From: Deltaproteobacteria bacterium
GTDB taxonomy: Bacteria > Myxococcota_A > Polyangia > Polyangiales > Houyiibacteriaceae
DNA: 9,988 bases
Reading direction: 5' to 3'
Assembly (NCBI GenBank): GCA_003647035.1
Contig: QMMB01000079.1
Coordinates: 1 to 9,988 of the forward strand
Positions 1 to 5,718 of this stretch are shown here, piece by piece; positions within the stretch are counted from its first letter, which is position 1; each line of letters starts with the position of its first letter. The translations under genes and the position numbers were made by a program. The notes beneath the pieces are model-generated. The model did not search any database and was not told the DNA's origin. It saw only the letters and a program-made list of their open reading frames with translations.

Positions 1-1
1 A

Positions 2-220
2 GGTATGAGCGTCTACCACCCGGTCGGCTCCTCGAAGATGGGCCCCGCGGACGATCCGACGTCAGTCGTCGACAACGAGCTCAAAGTGCATGGCATCGAG
101 TGTCTCCGCATCGCAGACGCGTCGATCTTCCCGCTCCTGCCTTCGGGCAACACCCACGCACCAACAGTCGCGGTGGCAGAGAGAGCAGCAGACTTGATCC
201 TCGGTAACCCAACGCCGTAA
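2..220 (+). CDS. GMC-family oxidoreductase, C-terminal fragment (5' end outside window)
   Basis: Only the last ~72 residues are visible; the frame is open to the left edge, so the ATG at base 5 is probably internal. GMC enzymes are FAD-dependent alcohol, choline or sugar oxidases and dehydrogenases. The fragment contains the family's C-terminal block: HPVGSSKMG, with a candidate catalytic His encoded at 17-19, then a VVDNELKVHGIECLRIADAS stretch typical of the FAD-binding end. It closes with SGNTHAPTVAVAERAADLI, whose His (155-157) sits where the second active-site residue (His or Asn) of the family lies. This gives a His/His pair as in glucose oxidase rather than the His/Asn pair of choline oxidase. 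The substrate cannot be read from this part. The stop is 12 bases before the tRNA. Family assignment is secure; function beyond that is open. Confidence 0.9.
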   Translation, partial: GMSVYHPVGSSKMGPADDPTSVVDNELKVHGIECLRIADASIFPLLPSGNTHAPTVAVAERAADLILGNPTP

Positions 221-232
221 AGTCCTACACAC

Positions 233-309
233 GCGCCCGTAGCTCAGCTGGATAGAGCGGCGGCCTTCTAAGCCGATGGTCGGAGGTTCGAGTCCTCCCG
301 GGCGCGCCA
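233..309 (+). tRNA. tRNA-Arg(TCT)
   Basis: A complete 77-base cloverleaf with encoded CCA (307-309). The acceptor stem GCGCCCG (233-239) pairs with CGGGCGC (299-305), and the discriminator is G306. The D arm is GCTC/GAGC (242-245/255-258). The anticodon loop is CTTCTAA (265-271), with anticodon TCT at 267-269, decoding AGA (Arg). The T arm is GGAGG/CCTCC around TTCGAGT. The lower anticodon stem has a G260-A276 apposition at position 27-43, leaving four Watson-Crick pairs. From memory the sequence closely resembles enterobacterial tRNA-Arg(UCU). No terminator-like hairpin is visible in the 27 bases between its end and the convergent gene. Confidence 0.96.
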
Positions 310-336
310 GGATTCGACCGCAAAGAAGCCTCGAGC

Positions 337-924
337 TTAGAACCGAAACGCGGGGCCCACCTCTACCGTGAAATCATGCGTGAGGTTGTCGCCGAACAGC
401 ATGAGGTAGAGGACCTCCACGTCCAATGCCCAGGCGTCCCCACCAAACCAAAAGTAGCTTCCCGCGGTGGCGTGGATGCCAAATCTCGTCCGGGTTTCCT
501 GCGGGGCAATGATGATCGAGACGTTTGGCCCCAACCCAAGGTACGGATTCACTACCTCGTTGGCGTGGAACGGCTTTTTGGCGAACACGTCGAGCTCGAT
601 CACAGTCTCGTTCTCAATCCAAGCCGCCGAACTGGCCGCTTCAATTTCGAGCCAACCAGGGATCATGTTGCGTTCGTAAAAGAGGCTGAACCCGCCCCCT
701 ACCGCGTGCCCCTCCTTGTTGAACGAGTTGACGACGCCACCTTTCAGGCCGACGATGTTGGCGGTCTCCTCCATGTGGGGGCTTCGGTGCATCGTTTGGG
801 CGCTGGCCGGCGCAGGGGCGAGTGCCAATGCCGTCGACGCCGCAACGAGCCAAAGGCAGCGCGCGGCACGAGTGGCCGCTGAGGCGGCCCAGAGCTCTAT
901 CGCTGGCATGGGGATTGCGGGCAC
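337..924 (-). CDS. Small secreted outer-membrane beta-barrel protein, family not recognised
   Basis: 195 residues. The N-terminus has Arg19 and Arg22, a hydrophobic core (about 23-36) and an APASA|QT signal-peptidase I site after residue 42, leaving about 153 mature residues. The mature part is a series of alternating polar/hydrophobic strands (about 58-65, 76-85, 91-102, 107-116, 125-138, 147-160, 165-176, 183-195). It ends in Phe (PAFRF), as Omp-type barrels do for BAM recognition. Eight strands and this size fit an OmpW/OmpA/PagP-sized monomeric barrel, but I do not recognise a named family. The start is GTG at 924, chosen because GAGGGGAG lies at good spacing upstream (928-935); the in-frame ATG at 909 would be about 18 bases from it. 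The gene converges on the tRNA, and relics of two other genes lie upstream. Barrel fold is inference from strand pattern; function unknown. Confidence 0.72.
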   Translation of the reverse strand: MPAIPMPAIELWAASAATRAARCLWLVAASTALALAPAPASAQTMHRSPHMEETANIVGLKGGVVNSFNKEGHAVGGGFSLFYERNMIPGWLEIEAASSAAWIENETVIELDVFAKKPFHANEVVNPYLGLGPNVSIIIAPQETRTRFGIHATAGSYFWFGGDAWALDVEVLYLMLFGDNLTHDFTVEVGPAFRF

Positions 925-927
925 GGG

Positions 928-935
928 CTCCCCTC
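928..935 (-). promoter_or_regulatory. Ribosome binding site deciding a GTG start
   Basis: On the minus strand GAGGGGAG precedes the GTG at 924. Counting GAGG (932-935) as the core gives a 7-base spacer. No other in-frame start has a comparable site, so the GTG start is preferred over the ATG at 909. Confidence 0.55.
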
Positions 936-991
936 GTACCAGAACCGGCCGCGGACGTCATGGGTGTTCGCGTCCGATCTCGCCGAGCGCT

Positions 992-1072
992 CCGCTGGGT
1001 GCGCTCCGGGAAACGCAGTGGTGAGTCGCCGGTCCACTTGCGCAAGGCGTGGTTGAAGGCGCTCTGCAGAGT
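992..1072 (-). pseudogene. Relic of AraC-family regulator, C-terminal HTH end only
   Basis: Read on the minus strand from 1072, the frame gives QSAFNHALRKWTGDSPLRF followed by PERTQR. This is the hallmark end of the AraC/XylS DNA-binding domain (F-x-R-A-F-K-x-W-x-G-x-S-P-x-x-F-R): Phe, Ala, basic-Trp, Gly, Ser-Pro and Phe are all in register. The final Arg of the motif is Pro here, one base from Arg. An in-frame TGA at 1073-1075 cuts it off upstream, so the first helix-turn-helix and the whole N-terminal domain are gone. The frame also fails to stop where AraC proteins normally end and runs on as unrelated residues. The piece is too small to function. It abuts the 5' break of the methyltransferase relic on the other strand. 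Confidence 0.65.
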
Positions 1073-1233
1073 TCAAACGCGTGTTGAAGCCAGGGGGAGG
1101 TCTGCGGCTACTCGAACACGTGCGAAGCGAGCATTGGCCGGAGGGCGTGTTGATGGACATGCTCAACCCGGTGTGGTTCCGCCTCAACAAGGTGGGTTGC
1201 AATTGGAATCGGCAACCTTTCCGCTACGATTGA
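1066..1233 (+). pseudogene. Relic of class I SAM-dependent methyltransferase, C-terminal part
   Basis: Frame 1 from 1066 reads AEFKRVLKPGGGLRLLEHVR, then after a short linker MDMLNPVWFRL and VGCNWNR. This is the post-Rossmann part of UbiE/Methyltransf_11-type enzymes: a RVLKPGG turn after motif III, a following strand ending in EHVRS, a (L)NPxW helix and a GCxxNR block. The SAM-binding GxGxG half is absent, with an in-frame TGA at 1054-1056 just upstream. The frame ends at TGA 1231-1233. Shifting by one base near 1213 extends it as NLSATIDQGSYL, reminiscent of the family's usual NRxTLxxIxxAGF continuation, so a frameshift there is likely. There is no plausible start codon, so it is non-functional. 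The small size and lack of ATG make it easy to miss in automated calling. Confidence 0.75.
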
Positions 1234-1341
1234 TCAAGGCTCGTATCTGACGCAGTCTCCCTCAATAGGAGAGTTCCCCCACGCTACGCGCATCGAAACG
1301 CTGCAAGAACATGTGTGCGTCACCGTTGCGCCCGCGCACCG

Positions 1342-1375
1342 GTCCGGGCCGCTTGCTTCTTGCCGGACAAAGCGG
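1342..1375. repeat. Two interleaved 6-bp inverted repeats upstream of the DoxX gene
   Basis: GTCCGG (1342-1347) is the reverse complement of CCGGAC (1363-1368), and CCGCTT (1349-1354) is the reverse complement of AAGCGG (1370-1375). The arms alternate, so the two stems, each with a 15-base loop, cannot both form as simple hairpins. They lie 40-73 bases before the DoxX start. They could be alternative leader structures, an operator, or chance in GC-rich DNA. Confidence 0.35.
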
Positions 1376-1403
1376 GAGGATTGTGCCGTACGAGGCGCCA
1401 CTT

Positions 1404-1409
1404 GAGGAG
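1404..1409 (+). promoter_or_regulatory. Ribosome binding site of DoxX gene
   Basis: GAGGAG is five bases before the ATG at 1415 and supports that start; no other in-frame start has such a site. Confidence 0.65.
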
Positions 1410-1414
1410 TCGCG

Positions 1415-1852
1415 ATGGATAGGTTGCTCACCACGCTGCGGCAGACGCGGGCCAGCAAGGTTGTGGCAGTGCTTCGCCTGTTGCTCGGGCTGCTGTTCGT
1501 GTCCACGGGGTTGATGAAGCTCCTGGTTCCGGAGTTGCGCGAGGCGTTTTCCGGGCAGCTGACCCAAGCTGCCATCCCCGCTCACACGCTCAACATGTGG
1601 TTCGTGCCGCTGGCCGAGGTGGCGGTGGGCCTGCTGTTGCTCGTCGGTCTGTTTGCGCGCTTGGCGGCATTGGTCGGCATGGCCATGATGATCGTGGCGT
1701 CGTACGTGCATCTAACGGTGCACGACCCGGCGCTGTTTCCGCTGCAGCCGGAGTCGCCCATCATCCCGACCATCGCGCTGATCTTGCTGGCGTGGATCCT
1801 GTGGGCTGGCGGTGGCTCGTGGAGCCTCGATTTGCGGCATCAGGAACGCTAA
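1415..1852 (+). CDS. DoxX-family membrane protein
   Basis: 145 residues, the usual length for DoxX proteins. Four hydrophobic segments are visible at about 15-34, 62-80, 82-100 and 115-131. Family features are the first-helix block RLLLGLLFVSTGLMKL, the AEVAVGLLLLVGLFARLAAL turn between helices 2 and 3, and the closing GGGSWSLDL, which matches the GxGxxSLD end of the family. DoxX proteins are small inner-membrane proteins named from the thiosulfate:quinone oxidoreductase subunit of Acidianus. Bacterial members are tied to redox or oxidative-stress functions but mostly lack a defined reaction. The start at 1415 is backed by GAGGAG. The gene ends 18 bases before the GST-like gene on the same strand, so the two probably form an operon, in line with a detoxification or redox role (inference). 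Confidence 0.88.
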   Translation: MDRLLTTLRQTRASKVVAVLRLLLGLLFVSTGLMKLLVPELREAFSGQLTQAAIPAHTLNMWFVPLAEVAVGLLLLVGLFARLAALVGMAMMIVASYVHLTVHDPALFPLQPESPIIPTIALILLAWILWAGGGSWSLDLRHQER

Positions 1853-1870
1853 GCGCTTCGGCACGAGGTC

Positions 1871-2647
1871 ATGCTCACCCTGTACGACAACCCGTTTAGC
1901 CCGTTCGCTCGAAAGGTGCGGATGGTGCTTCGGTTCAAAGGATTGGAATTCGAATCCATCGACGCCTTGGCTCTCGACGAGCACGACAGGCTGGTCGCAG
2001 TGAATCCGCGCGTGGAGGTGCCTGTCCTCGTCGATGGGGGTTTCACGGTCACCGATTCGACCGACATCGTCTACTATCTAGAGGACCGATTCCCGACGCC
2101 TACGGTCCTTCCGGTGGAGCCCGAGCTCCGCGCCAAAGCGCGACGATGGCAAAGAATTGCAGATACCCTTCTCGACGCGATCATCCACGACATCTCCATT
2201 TGGACCTGGCCTACGCACCAACGGCCAGACGAGCCTCCTGAGGGGTTGCTCGATGCGGGGCGCGATGACCTACGCAACGTTCTCATCCAGCTCGAGGATT
2301 CGCTCGGTGACCGAGGTTTCGTGTGCGGCGATCTATCGATCGCAGATTTCGCGCTGTTCCCTCACATCTCGGCGCTCAAGCCGCTTGGGATTCTGCTCGA
2401 GGAATCCACCCACCCCAGGCTACTTCGTTGGAATCGCGAGATGCGCTCACAGGCGCTGGTACGCCAAGATCTCGACTACGTGAAACAGAGCGCGTTCGAG
2501 AAGTTCGTGTCGGGCCAGTCTCCCTACGAAGACGATAAGATCGTTTGGCGAGGTGACCGAATCGAGTGGCTTCTTGCTCACGGCTTTCATGACTGGCTTC
2601 TTGTGGAGCTCGAGGCTGGCCGTGCAGTAGTTCCCCGCTCGGTCTAG
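1871..2647 (+). CDS. Glutathione S-transferase family protein with C-terminal extension
   Basis: 258 residues, predicted cytosolic. The N-terminal thioredoxin-like domain (about 1-78) opens with MLTLYDNPFSPFARKVRMVL, where Ser10 is the likely catalytic-site residue. The cis-proline is in VPVLV (Pro51), and the glutathione gamma-glutamyl contact is TDSTDIVYYL with Asp62-Ser63 in place of the common Glu-Ser. The helical C-terminal domain (about 85-205) carries GDLSIADFAL (153-162) with the Ser156/Asp159 N-capping box of GSTs. About 50 residues beyond the normal fold (206-258) end in a Trp-rich stretch, KIVWRGDRIEWLLAHGFHDW. The start fits the family N-terminus exactly, though GAGG is only two bases from the ATG. 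The gene is 18 bases after DoxX, and its TAG overlaps the convergent permease stop. Family members conjugate or reduce electrophiles with glutathione; the substrate here is unknown. Confidence 0.9.
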   Translation: MLTLYDNPFSPFARKVRMVLRFKGLEFESIDALALDEHDRLVAVNPRVEVPVLVDGGFTVTDSTDIVYYLEDRFPTPTVLPVEPELRAKARRWQRIADTLLDAIIHDISIWTWPTHQRPDEPPEGLLDAGRDDLRNVLIQLEDSLGDRGFVCGDLSIADFALFPHISALKPLGILLEESTHPRLLRWNREMRSQALVRQDLDYVKQSAFEKFVSGQSPYEDDKIVWRGDRIEWLLAHGFHDWLLVELEAGRAVVPRSV

Positions 2648-5600
2648 GGATCCGGATAGACGAAGTCTTTGAAGCTCACTCGGAAGAAGAGCGAGTACAT
2701 CAGCGGGACGAAGCCTAAGGTGAGCATCGTGGAGAACGCTAGGCCGAACATGATTGCGACGGCCAGTGGCTGCCACATGGCTTCCCCGCCTGCGTAGAGA
2801 GGGATCAAGCTGGCGATCGTGGTTGCGGTGGTCAGCATGATGGGGCGGAACCTTTGTTGGGCTGCTTGGATGACGGCGTGAGGTGGGCTGAGGCCGTTCT
2901 CGCTCTGTTCGATGTCGATTCGATCGATCAGCACGATGCCGTTGTTGATCACGATGCCGGCCAGGGAGACGATGCCGAGCAGGGTCATGAAGCCGAAGTA
3001 CGAATCCATGACGACCAGGCCGATTCCGACGCCGACCAGCGCGAAGAGAATGGTCGCCAGGACGATGGCGGGCTTTCGCAGCGAGTTGAACTGCCACACC
3101 AAGAGCATGAGGATCACCATGCCCGCGATCGGAAGCTTGGCGCCGATGGAGGCGTTGGCTTTGCCAGAGCCTTCCACCTCGCCGCCAAACTCGTACCGGT
3201 ACCCGATGCCCCAATCCTTCTTCTGTTCTTCGAGCCAGGGCTCGAGCTCTGCGATGACATCGAACGCGGTGACACCTGCGACGACCTCGCTGTCGACAGT
3301 GATGGTGGCATAGCGGCCACGGCGGAGGATCTCCGAAGACTCCCATTCGAGGCTGCCGTGCGCGACTTGAGTCAGAGGAACCGAGCTTCCGTCTTGTGAG
3401 AAAATGCTCAGGGTCGCTAGACGGTCGATGTTGCGCCGCCCTTCGGCGACCGACCTCAAGACGATCGGGATGGTCTTGTCGTCTTCGCGGTACTTGGTCG
3501 TCTCGTAGCCGCTCAAGAAGGTTTGCAGTGAGGTGGCCACGTCTTCGTTGGTGATGCCGGCCCGGCGTGCCCGGTCCTCGCTGACCTTGATGACCATCTT
3601 CTTGACGCGCGGGCCCCAGTCGTCGCCAACATTGCGCGTATCGTCTCGATCGTTGAGCCATTGTTTGACCGTGTCGGCGATCTCGAAGGTTCGATTGACG
3701 TCCTTCCCGGAGATGCGTACTTCGACGGGTTTGGTGACCGGCGGCCCGTTGCTGAGGAGACGGACGTACGGGCGGACGTCCGGATATCGCTCCGTCACGT
3801 ACCTTTCGAGGCGCTCCATCAACTCCGGCACGACCTCCACGTTCGTGGTTTCGACCAAGGTCTCCGAGTAGCGGGGACGCGGTGCATTCGGGTTGTACCC
3901 CAAGGTGAAGCGCGGTGGGGTCGAAGCGATGAATGTGGCCCAGTGCGCCACACCTGGGCGCTCGTCAGTCTCGCTTAGGTCGCTCTCGATGTAGGAAGCC
4001 ATGTCGTCCGCCATGGCTTCCGTCGTGCGGATCGACGTACCTGGAGGGAAGGTGAACTCGGCGACGAAAAAATTGGTGGCTTGCGTCGGAAAGAAGATTT
4101 GAGGCACGAGCGTGTACAGCTGCATGCCTGCGAAGAACCCGACGATCGCGACTACGATGCTGATCGCGGGATGGCGCAGGATGGCCAAGATTCCCCGCCG
4201 GTAAAGTCCATAGAACCGTGAGTTGAATGGCTCCTTCACGGGCGTGGGCTTGAGAAAACGCACGCAGAGCAGGGGGACCATCGTCAGCGCCAGCACCCAC
4301 GAGATCAGAAGGGTGATCGTCACGACCGAGAAAAGCACCCCCGTGTATTCCCCGACCGCCGATTCTGCGAGTCGGATTGGCAAGAAGGCCGCGGAGGTCG
4401 TCAACGATGCGATCAGCAGTGGAACCCTCAGCTCGTTGGTTGCGCCCAACGCCGCCGACACCCCATCTTCGCCCGCAGCCATGCGCACCATGACCGATTC
4501 GGAGATCACGATCGCGTTGTCGACCAGCAGTCCAAGCGAGATGATGAGCGCCGCCAGCGACATCTGATCGATCTGAATGCCGGCAAGACTCATCATCCAC
4601 ATGGCGATGATCATCGTTACGGGCACCAATGTGGCGACGACCAACCCTGTGCGCAGACCGAGTGTCAGAAGCATGACGACGAGGACGATCGCCACCGCTT
4701 GAAGGACGCTTTCGACGAAGTCGTCGACCTTCTGCTCTACTCTAGAGGGCTGGAAATAGGTCTGATAGAAGTCGATGCCATGTGGGTACTGCTCCTGGAT
4801 GTACTCGAAGAATCCTTGTAGCTGCTCGCCCAGTTGAATGAGGTTGCCGCCGTCAGCCATTGACACCGCTAGAACGAGGCCGGGCCGGCCTTCAACGCGC
4901 ACCAGCCCCTCGGGCGGGTCCACATAGCCGCGGTAGATGTCGACGATGTCTTCGAGGTAGACCAGCTCTTCGCTCCTCGGCAGTCGAATCACGTTTCGTC
5001 TGAGGTCTTCGACCGAGCTGAAGTTGCCGCTTGGCTCGAGTGCGATGGTTTCGTTCTCGACGTCGATTTCACCACCCGGCTGGATGATGTTCCGTTGTTG
5101 TAGGGCGTCTTTGAGGAAGTCTGGCGTCATGCCGATGCGGCTCAGCATGGCGTTGTCGTACTCGACGAAAAGCCGCTCCTCCTGGGCGCCGAGGATGTCG
5201 ACCTTGGCCACCGATTCGACGCGGAGCAGCTCGTCGCGGAGGTCGTCCGCGATGTCCTTGAGCTGCAAGTACGAAAAGCCGTCGCCGGTCATACTGAACA
5301 TGATCGGGTAGACATCTCCAAACTCGTCGTTGACGATCGGTCCGTTGATGTCTTCCGGCAAGTTGGGCTCGACGCTATCGACTTTGCGCCGGAGGTCGTC
5401 CCAGATGGGACGCATGTCCTTGAACTCTTCGCGGATGTTTACGTAGATTACGGAGACGCCGGTGCGGCTCACGCTGTTGACCCAGTCGAGCTCGGGGATC
5501 TCTTGAACGACTTTTTCGATCGGATCGGTGATCAACTGCTCTACGCGTTCCGGGCTTGCGCCTGGGAAGTACGTCGTGATCATCGCCGTTCGAATGATGA

Positions 5601-5718
5601 AGCCCGGGTCCATTTGCCGAGGCGCGTCGAAGTACGCACCGATGCCGGCGAATATCAGGACGACGATCAGGGTGCCGGTGACCGTGCGTCGCTCCAGGGC
5701 AAACTTGGTCAGGCTCAT
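2644..5718 (-). CDS. RND-family efflux pump inner-membrane permease (HAE1/AcrB-like)
   Basis: 1024 residues, full length for a proton-driven RND exporter. The layout is TM1 (about 12-30), a first periplasmic porter/docking loop (31-335), TM2-TM6 (about 338-485), TM7 (about 518-538), a second periplasmic loop (540-858) and TM8-TM12 (about 860-1012). TM4 reads SLGLLVDNAIVISES: Asp400 matches AcrB Asp407, while the AcrB Asp408 position is Asn401. TM10 reads AGIVINNGIVLID: Asn925 stands where AcrB has Lys940. This one-Asp, no-Lys relay is, to my knowledge, a common variant in RND subfamilies. The start codon overlaps the adaptor stop by four bases (ATGA, 5715-5718) and has no good ribosome binding site, so translation is probably coupled to the adaptor. 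It is expected to work as a trimer with the upstream adaptor and an outer-membrane factor. Substrate (drug, lipid, metal or other) cannot be read; length and lack of a Met-rich or His-rich loop do not favour metal. Confidence 0.96.
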   Translation of the reverse strand: MSLTKFALERRTVTGTLIVVLIFAGIGAYFDAPRQMDPGFIIRTAMITTYFPGASPERVEQLITDPIEKVVQEIPELDWVNSVSRTGVSVIYVNIREEFKDMRPIWDDLRRKVDSVEPNLPEDINGPIVNDEFGDVYPIMFSMTGDGFSYLQLKDIADDLRDELLRVESVAKVDILGAQEERLFVEYDNAMLSRIGMTPDFLKDALQQRNIIQPGGEIDVENETIALEPSGNFSSVEDLRRNVIRLPRSEELVYLEDIVDIYRGYVDPPEGLVRVEGRPGLVLAVSMADGGNLIQLGEQLQGFFEYIQEQYPHGIDFYQTYFQPSRVEQKVDDFVESVLQAVAIVLVVMLLTLGLRTGLVVATLVPVTMIIAMWMMSLAGIQIDQMSLAALIISLGLLVDNAIVISESVMVRMAAGEDGVSAALGATNELRVPLLIASLTTSAAFLPIRLAESAVGEYTGVLFSVVTITLLISWVLALTMVPLLCVRFLKPTPVKEPFNSRFYGLYRRGILAILRHPAISIVVAIVGFFAGMQLYTLVPQIFFPTQATNFFVAEFTFPPGTSIRTTEAMADDMASYIESDLSETDERPGVAHWATFIASTPPRFTLGYNPNAPRPRYSETLVETTNVEVVPELMERLERYVTERYPDVRPYVRLLSNGPPVTKPVEVRISGKDVNRTFEIADTVKQWLNDRDDTRNVGDDWGPRVKKMVIKVSEDRARRAGITNEDVATSLQTFLSGYETTKYREDDKTIPIVLRSVAEGRRNIDRLATLSIFSQDGSSVPLTQVAHGSLEWESSEILRRGRYATITVDSEVVAGVTAFDVIAELEPWLEEQKKDWGIGYRYEFGGEVEGSGKANASIGAKLPIAGMVILMLLVWQFNSLRKPAIVLATILFALVGVGIGLVVMDSYFGFMTLLGIVSLAGIVINNGIVLIDRIDIEQSENGLSPPHAVIQAAQQRFRPIMLTTATTIASLIPLYAGGEAMWQPLAVAIMFGLAFSTMLTLGFVPLMYSLFFRVSFKDFVYPDP

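Larger units (their letters stand above)
925..1414. other. 490-base stretch without an intact gene, containing two gene relics
   Basis: No intact, convincing reading frame fills this gap. It holds the ribosome binding site of the leftward barrel gene, an AraC-type regulator relic (992-1072, minus), a methyltransferase relic (about 1066-1233, plus), overlapping inverted repeats (1342-1375) and the DoxX ribosome binding site. In 1234-1341 I see nothing recognisable apart from a weak 5-bp stem TCTCC/GGAGA (1256-1272). Promoters for the barrel gene and the DoxX-GST pair must lie here, but no clear -35/-10 pair stands out. Confidence 0.7.

Noticed and set aside
233..309. tRNA-Arg 3' end as an integration (att) site for a mobile element
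   Set aside because: No second copy of the tRNA 3' end, no integrase gene and no element-like genes are visible in the window.
376..882. Plus-strand frame opposite the barrel protein gene
   Set aside because: It lacks a signal peptide or domain. The opposite strand has signal peptide, strand pattern, ribosome site and C-terminal Phe.
822..1250. 142-codon plus-strand frame spanning the relic region
   Set aside because: It runs across both relics in a frame that matches neither, and the translation is Arg-rich without recognisable features.
1256..1272. TCTCC/GGAGA hairpin as a terminator for the methyltransferase
   Set aside because: Only five base pairs with no U-run after it; too weak to support.
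2447..3661. 404-codon minus-strand frame overlapping the RND permease and GST genes
   Set aside because: It is a different frame of the permease gene, with a low-complexity Arg/His/Gln-rich translation and no family features.
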